A stretch of DNA of 64,000 nucleotides from Microbulbifer sp. TB1203. GTDB taxonomy: Bacteria; Pseudomonadota; Gammaproteobacteria; Pseudomonadales; Cellvibrionaceae. Under the pieces are notes generated by a model that was given only the letters and a program-made list of their open reading frames with translations, searched no databases and was not told the origin of the DNA. This document shows, piece by piece, positions 61,601 through 64,000 of the stretch. The DNA lies in the NCBI RefSeq assembly GCF_030997045.1, contig NZ_CP116899.1:3248001-3312000 (forward strand), read 5' to 3'. Position 1 is the first letter of the stretch; every line of letters starts with the position of its first letter. The position numbers and the translations under genes are program-made.

Positions 61601-63602
61601 GCGCTACAAGCTCAAATACGACCTCAGCGAACGCCTCATCGAGGAGGTGGGCTTCGACGGCCGCACCACCCGCTACGCCTACAACCGCGCCGGCCACCTG
61701 ATCGCCAGCCGCGCCGTCACCGATCTGGACACCGGCCGGGGCATTGACACCGCCTTCGAGCGCGACGCCTTTGGGCGGCTGCTGCGGGAAACCACCCCCG
61801 ACGGCGTCACCGGCTTCCGCTACAACCGCGCCGGCCAATTGATCGAAGCGGAAAATGCCCACCGCAAACTGCGCTGGGAATACGACCCCTGTGGCCGCGT
61901 CACCACCGACTGGCAGGACCAGGCCAAAATCAGCCACCGCTACGACGCCGCGGGTAACCGCATCGCCAGCACCCTGCCGGACGGCGAAGAACTCAAGCTC
62001 GCCTACGATCCCACCGGCCGGTTCCAGAGCCTGCACCGCATAAACAACGGCACTGAACAACTGCTCGCCGCCATCGAACGCGACGACCAGGGCCGCGAGA
62101 TCCAGAGACAGCACGGCAACGGCCTCGCCAGCGAACGGGACTACGACCCCCAGGGCCGCCTGCATAAAATGCGCTTTGGCAAAGCCACCGGCCCCGTGGA
62201 AAATCCGCTACACGAACGCAGTTACCACTACAACCGCAACGGCCAGATCAGCCAGATAGACGACAGCCTGCGCGGCAGCCGCCACTATCACTACGACGCC
62301 CTCGACCGCCTCACCCAGGTGGACGGCCCCAACCCGGAACACTTCGTCCACGACCCGGCGCACAACATCCTCGCCGCCGCCGGCAGCCCGGAAGAAGCCA
62401 GGCAACAGGCGGGAGAAACCAAAGTCAGCGGCAACCGCCTCGCCTTCCGCGGCGACACCCACTACCGCTACGACGTGCACGGCAACCGCATTGCCGCCCT
62501 GCGCGGGAAAGACAAAAAGCTGCAGACCCGCTACCACTATAACAGCCGACAGCAGTTGGTCAGGGTCGAACAGCTAAAGGTAAAAGAAGGCGGAGCGGAA
62601 CAACTCCAGCGGGAAACCCACTACCAATACGACCCGCTGGGCCGGCGTGTCGTCAAAGCGGATAGCGAAAAGCGGGTAGAATTCCTGTGGGATGGCGATG
62701 TACTGCTGCGGGAAACCACCCGCGATGCCGACAGCGGCCAGGACCTCAAGACGCGCACCTACTACTTCGAGCCCGGCACCTTCAAGCCGATCGCGCTGAG
62801 CGAGGACGGCGAGGTCTATCACTACCATCTCGACCATCTGGGTACGCCGGATACACTGACCGACAGCGAAGGCGAAATTGCCTGGAGCGTCAGCTACAAA
62901 ACCTATGGCAATGTAGCCATCAAGCACTGTAACAAGATCGAACAGCCGATTCGGTTTCAGGGGCAGTATTTCGATGAGGAGACTGGGCTGCATTACAATC
63001 GATTTAGGTATTATGATCCGGAGATTGGGCAGTTTGTCACACAGGACCCCATAAGATTACTAGGCGGGATCAATAATTATCAATATGCGCCCAATCCTTT
63101 AGGCTGGGTAGACCCATATGGCCTATCCAGCAAAGAAGGCTATGCCATTATTCATAAGAAAGGTTCTGGAGATCAGGTTCACTTTGGTATCGAAGTCGTC
63201 ACTTCAGAGAAAACAATCTCGACAGAGCAACTTGGCGGATATGAGGGTACCAATAGAACTTTTCCGACAAAAACTCTCATTGATGTGCTTGACACAAATG
63301 AAATGAGCACTGATCCAAACTACGAGAAAATTAAAGTGCATCTACCGGACCCATTAGGCGCACAGAAACATCAAGAAGCTCTACTAAAAGACAGCAACCA
63401 AAAGCTTATTAACGCCGGCGGTGACCCTGATCGCTTAGACACCCCTCTTTACGACATTGAAAACCAAAGTTGCTTAACACATTGCTTCGACGTAATGAGA
63501 GCAGGAGGGAGAGCAGAAGCACCAACAGCAAGTCCTCCAGATCGAAGTACTGCTAGATACATGAGAAACCTTCGAAAAGAATCAAAAGAGCTTGGACAAT
63601 GA
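58686..63602 (+). CDS. Rhs-family polymorphic toxin with unrecognised C-terminal effector domain
   Basis: The 1638-residue protein has four parts. Residues 1-430 are an N-terminal helical region with a hydrophobic segment (EIVLTIVLAAVTGGAGAVAA, near 300) and an Asn/Ser/Asp-rich linker; no PAAR motif was seen. Residues 430-1400 start with GGEPINLKTGEERLTLVDAV and hold many YD-type repeats (RYEYDSQDRIS, TRYDYDGLSQV). The conserved core end is LHYNRFRYYDPEIGQFVTQD to NPLGWVDPYGL (Asp1476-Leu1480). Residues 1481-1638 are the variable toxin. That tip is AT-richer than the core and has HFGIEV (His1499) and NQSCLTHCFDVMRAGG (Cys1596, His1599, Cys1600). ATG 58686 follows AGGGAC. hcp lies upstream and an overlapping immunity candidate downstream. 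Confidence 0.9.
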   Translation: MFLDVENRQGVRYRVREGWYQPPFLSQAFAQSNVDLQLLLSFDEAVIEQIYDRFLRFEQRLPDPTGLHYRNGHEDHHPLDPYAGAPAGVTGQRRDIYRALADQRLIIEENPLGDDQLAEEQSALAAQIRRGLQQIVAEERAEAVRIQEMHEQRNALEKAGAYIKRYATGFGQAAWGLGVWVKDVLEVAAVISPARQAFAATNAAVDYIYHDKPLEESGREYLADVKREVVDVLGFDPTSITAEQLRQAFEVAELIYDDPDLRSAITRFARDYVSAQHSLEVTEFTGGGVFEIVLTIVLAAVTGGAGAVAALAKNARLIARFERIGKLMMRFARLKKQRLRRMRTRGASFSDLESVDAPAPQAATPQPARQSNAADSGNAGKGDGAADNNSRADNTSEPNNSNEPDNTNSETGQNRNGDSTQNNETALEGGEPINLKTGEERLTLVDAVLDGPLPFTLARTYRSSNPKDFGMGCGWTHTLGERLEWRGKGKPLHFHDAEGRIIALPAPGASGRSHNVAEKLSLTRVDDDHWIIAPYGAPNGVQKHFKPAGAFADYFSLAEIRDGYGNFHRFHYVDERLICVESSLGEALHISQPQGNANRSRIGELKKETRDGRITALASYQYSDEGDLIQATDADGHSERYQYHRHVIKQRTLKSGYNFYFEWDAEGPGARCLRQWGDPIDGQPTYSYQFDWDDDRKGVTVTDTRGGRERYRFNDRALPIYYRDAEGAETLYSYNTLGQLTKVQLPSEEGLPREEHYEYDSYGRLIQKTDAAGGAHRIEYNAEGLLAKITDPAGHSWERRYNKNGQVTESIDPLGNATKYAYNPIGLVGSVTDPLDNTIRYLWNPQGKLSAIHDAMGRSRHYRYDNAQRLVEIRQGAQQGSEQGGPSQSTRYEYDSQDRISAVIAADGARTQYRYNPQGLVAEIIDPEGRSTRYDYDGLSQVCARTNPDGSRLEYHYDGERNLTGLTNEKGERYKLKYDLSERLIEEVGFDGRTTRYAYNRAGHLIASRAVTDLDTGRGIDTAFERDAFGRLLRETTPDGVTGFRYNRAGQLIEAENAHRKLRWEYDPCGRVTTDWQDQAKISHRYDAAGNRIASTLPDGEELKLAYDPTGRFQSLHRINNGTEQLLAAIERDDQGREIQRQHGNGLASERDYDPQGRLHKMRFGKATGPVENPLHERSYHYNRNGQISQIDDSLRGSRHYHYDALDRLTQVDGPNPEHFVHDPAHNILAAAGSPEEARQQAGETKVSGNRLAFRGDTHYRYDVHGNRIAALRGKDKKLQTRYHYNSRQQLVRVEQLKVKEGGAEQLQRETHYQYDPLGRRVVKADSEKRVEFLWDGDVLLRETTRDADSGQDLKTRTYYFEPGTFKPIALSEDGEVYHYHLDHLGTPDTLTDSEGEIAWSVSYKTYGNVAIKHCNKIEQPIRFQGQYFDEETGLHYNRFRYYDPEIGQFVTQDPIRLLGGINNYQYAPNPLGWVDPYGLSSKEGYAIIHKKGSGDQVHFGIEVVTSEKTISTEQLGGYEGTNRTFPTKTLIDVLDTNEMSTDPNYEKIKVHLPDPLGAQKHQEALLKDSNQKLINAGGDPDRLDTPLYDIENQSCLTHCFDVMRAGGRAEAPTASPPDRSTARYMRNLRKESKELGQ

Positions 63603-64000
63603 CTCAGAAGAACGAGAAAGAAAGCCTTGCAGAAGGAATAAGCAAGCTCAGGAAGATTACTCACAAAGATAGCTCTGTGAACGTTTGCAGGCATCTGGCA
63701 GACGAATCTTCCAAAAATCAAGAAGCTAGATATGTGGCGACTCAATTACTAGACGATAGTTATTTTTTGCTGTGGTGCTGCGAGAGCTGTGCCGAAAAAT
63801 ACCACGTCCCAAAGCCAGGAGTGCTAGTGGTTGACAATGACGCTCCCCTAGAGAGCCTAGTTATCACTCGCGACTCAACTGACAAAGATCAAAATCCGTA
63901 TAAAAACCTCATAGATTCCTGTAAAGGATTCACTGCCAGGAAAGACTCTTTTTATGAAAAATTTAAAAGAGTAAACCAAGACCAGATTCTTAACAGTAAG
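63599..64000 (+). CDS. Candidate Rhs immunity protein, Cys-rich (cut by window end)
   Basis: The ATG at 63599 overlaps the rhs stop (ATGA), which implies coupled translation. The frame stays open to the window end (134 codons so far). It begins MTQKNEKESLAEGISKLRKI and contains NVCRHLAD and FLLWCCESCAEKYHVP, a possible zinc site of Cys/His pairs. The AT-rich composition matches the toxin tip, and there is no signal peptide. Position directly after a polymorphic toxin is the main evidence for immunity. No family was recognised. Confidence 0.7.
   Translation, partial: MTQKNEKESLAEGISKLRKITHKDSSVNVCRHLADESSKNQEARYVATQLLDDSYFLLWCCESCAEKYHVPKPGVLVVDNDAPLESLVITRDSTDKDQNPYKNLIDSCKGFTARKDSFYEKFKRVNQDQILNSK

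Overview
The window looks like chromosomal DNA of a GC-rich marine gammaproteobacterium. The best guess is a Microbulbifer- or Cellvibrionales-type bacterium. The reasons are: housekeeping genes of gammaproteobacterial type in familiar order (rpsF-rpsR-DUF2232-rplI-dnaB, rnr-rlmB, panC-panD); lipoproteins with long polyserine linkers, which are common in that group; and many short intergenic palindromes ending in CCTACAG. This is inferred from gene content only; no 16S gene or database match was available.

Layout. 1-3115 (minus): start of acetyl-CoA synthetase (acs), a class II-type deacetylase, panD and panC. 3259-10618 (plus): two paralogous secreted DUF6515-type proteins flank a full SAM-decarboxylase-independent polyamine set: arginine decarboxylase (speA), carboxy(nor)spermidine synthase, carboxy(nor)spermidine decarboxylase (nspC) and agmatinase (speB). 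10801-12589: an SDR oxidoreductase and a FadR-type GntR regulator, each preceded by a near-identical AT-rich operator-like sequence. 12635-17707 (minus): YcaQ-family glycosylase, dnaB and the rpsF operon with a probable S6:S18 leader hairpin. 17808-22319 (minus): an ECF sigma/anti-sigma system with two small secreted Ala/Glu-rich paralogues and a TPR/outer-membrane protein. Three copies of one promoter, GGAACC-N16-CGTGTTAA, sit here, and part of the module is duplicated and decayed. 22621-31459: a 2OG-Fe(II) oxygenase, a PEP-mutase-like protein, rlmB, rnr (with a possible frameshift in its tail), tRNA-Leu(CAG) and ppc.

31600-57445 is an accessory surface and secretion region. A Ser/Thr kinase with an FGE-sulfatase domain, a TpsB transporter, a seven-repeat FG-GAP lipoprotein and a 4518-residue TpsA exoprotein all lie on the minus strand in that transcription order. 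Past the end of tpsA lie a second, detached copy of its C-terminal region and a third, decayed tail. An inverted paralogue of the lipoprotein lies between them.

58077-64000 (plus) is a type VI secretion effector island: Hcp, a 1638-residue Rhs protein and an overlapping Cys-rich candidate immunity gene cut by the window end. The 158-residue Rhs toxin tip is AT-richer than the core and carries an HFGI...CLTHCF arrangement reminiscent of permuted NlpC/P60 (LRAT-like) hydrolases. The most novel parts are this toxin/immunity pair, the ECF-controlled secreted-protein module, and the giant repeat exoprotein with its spare tails.
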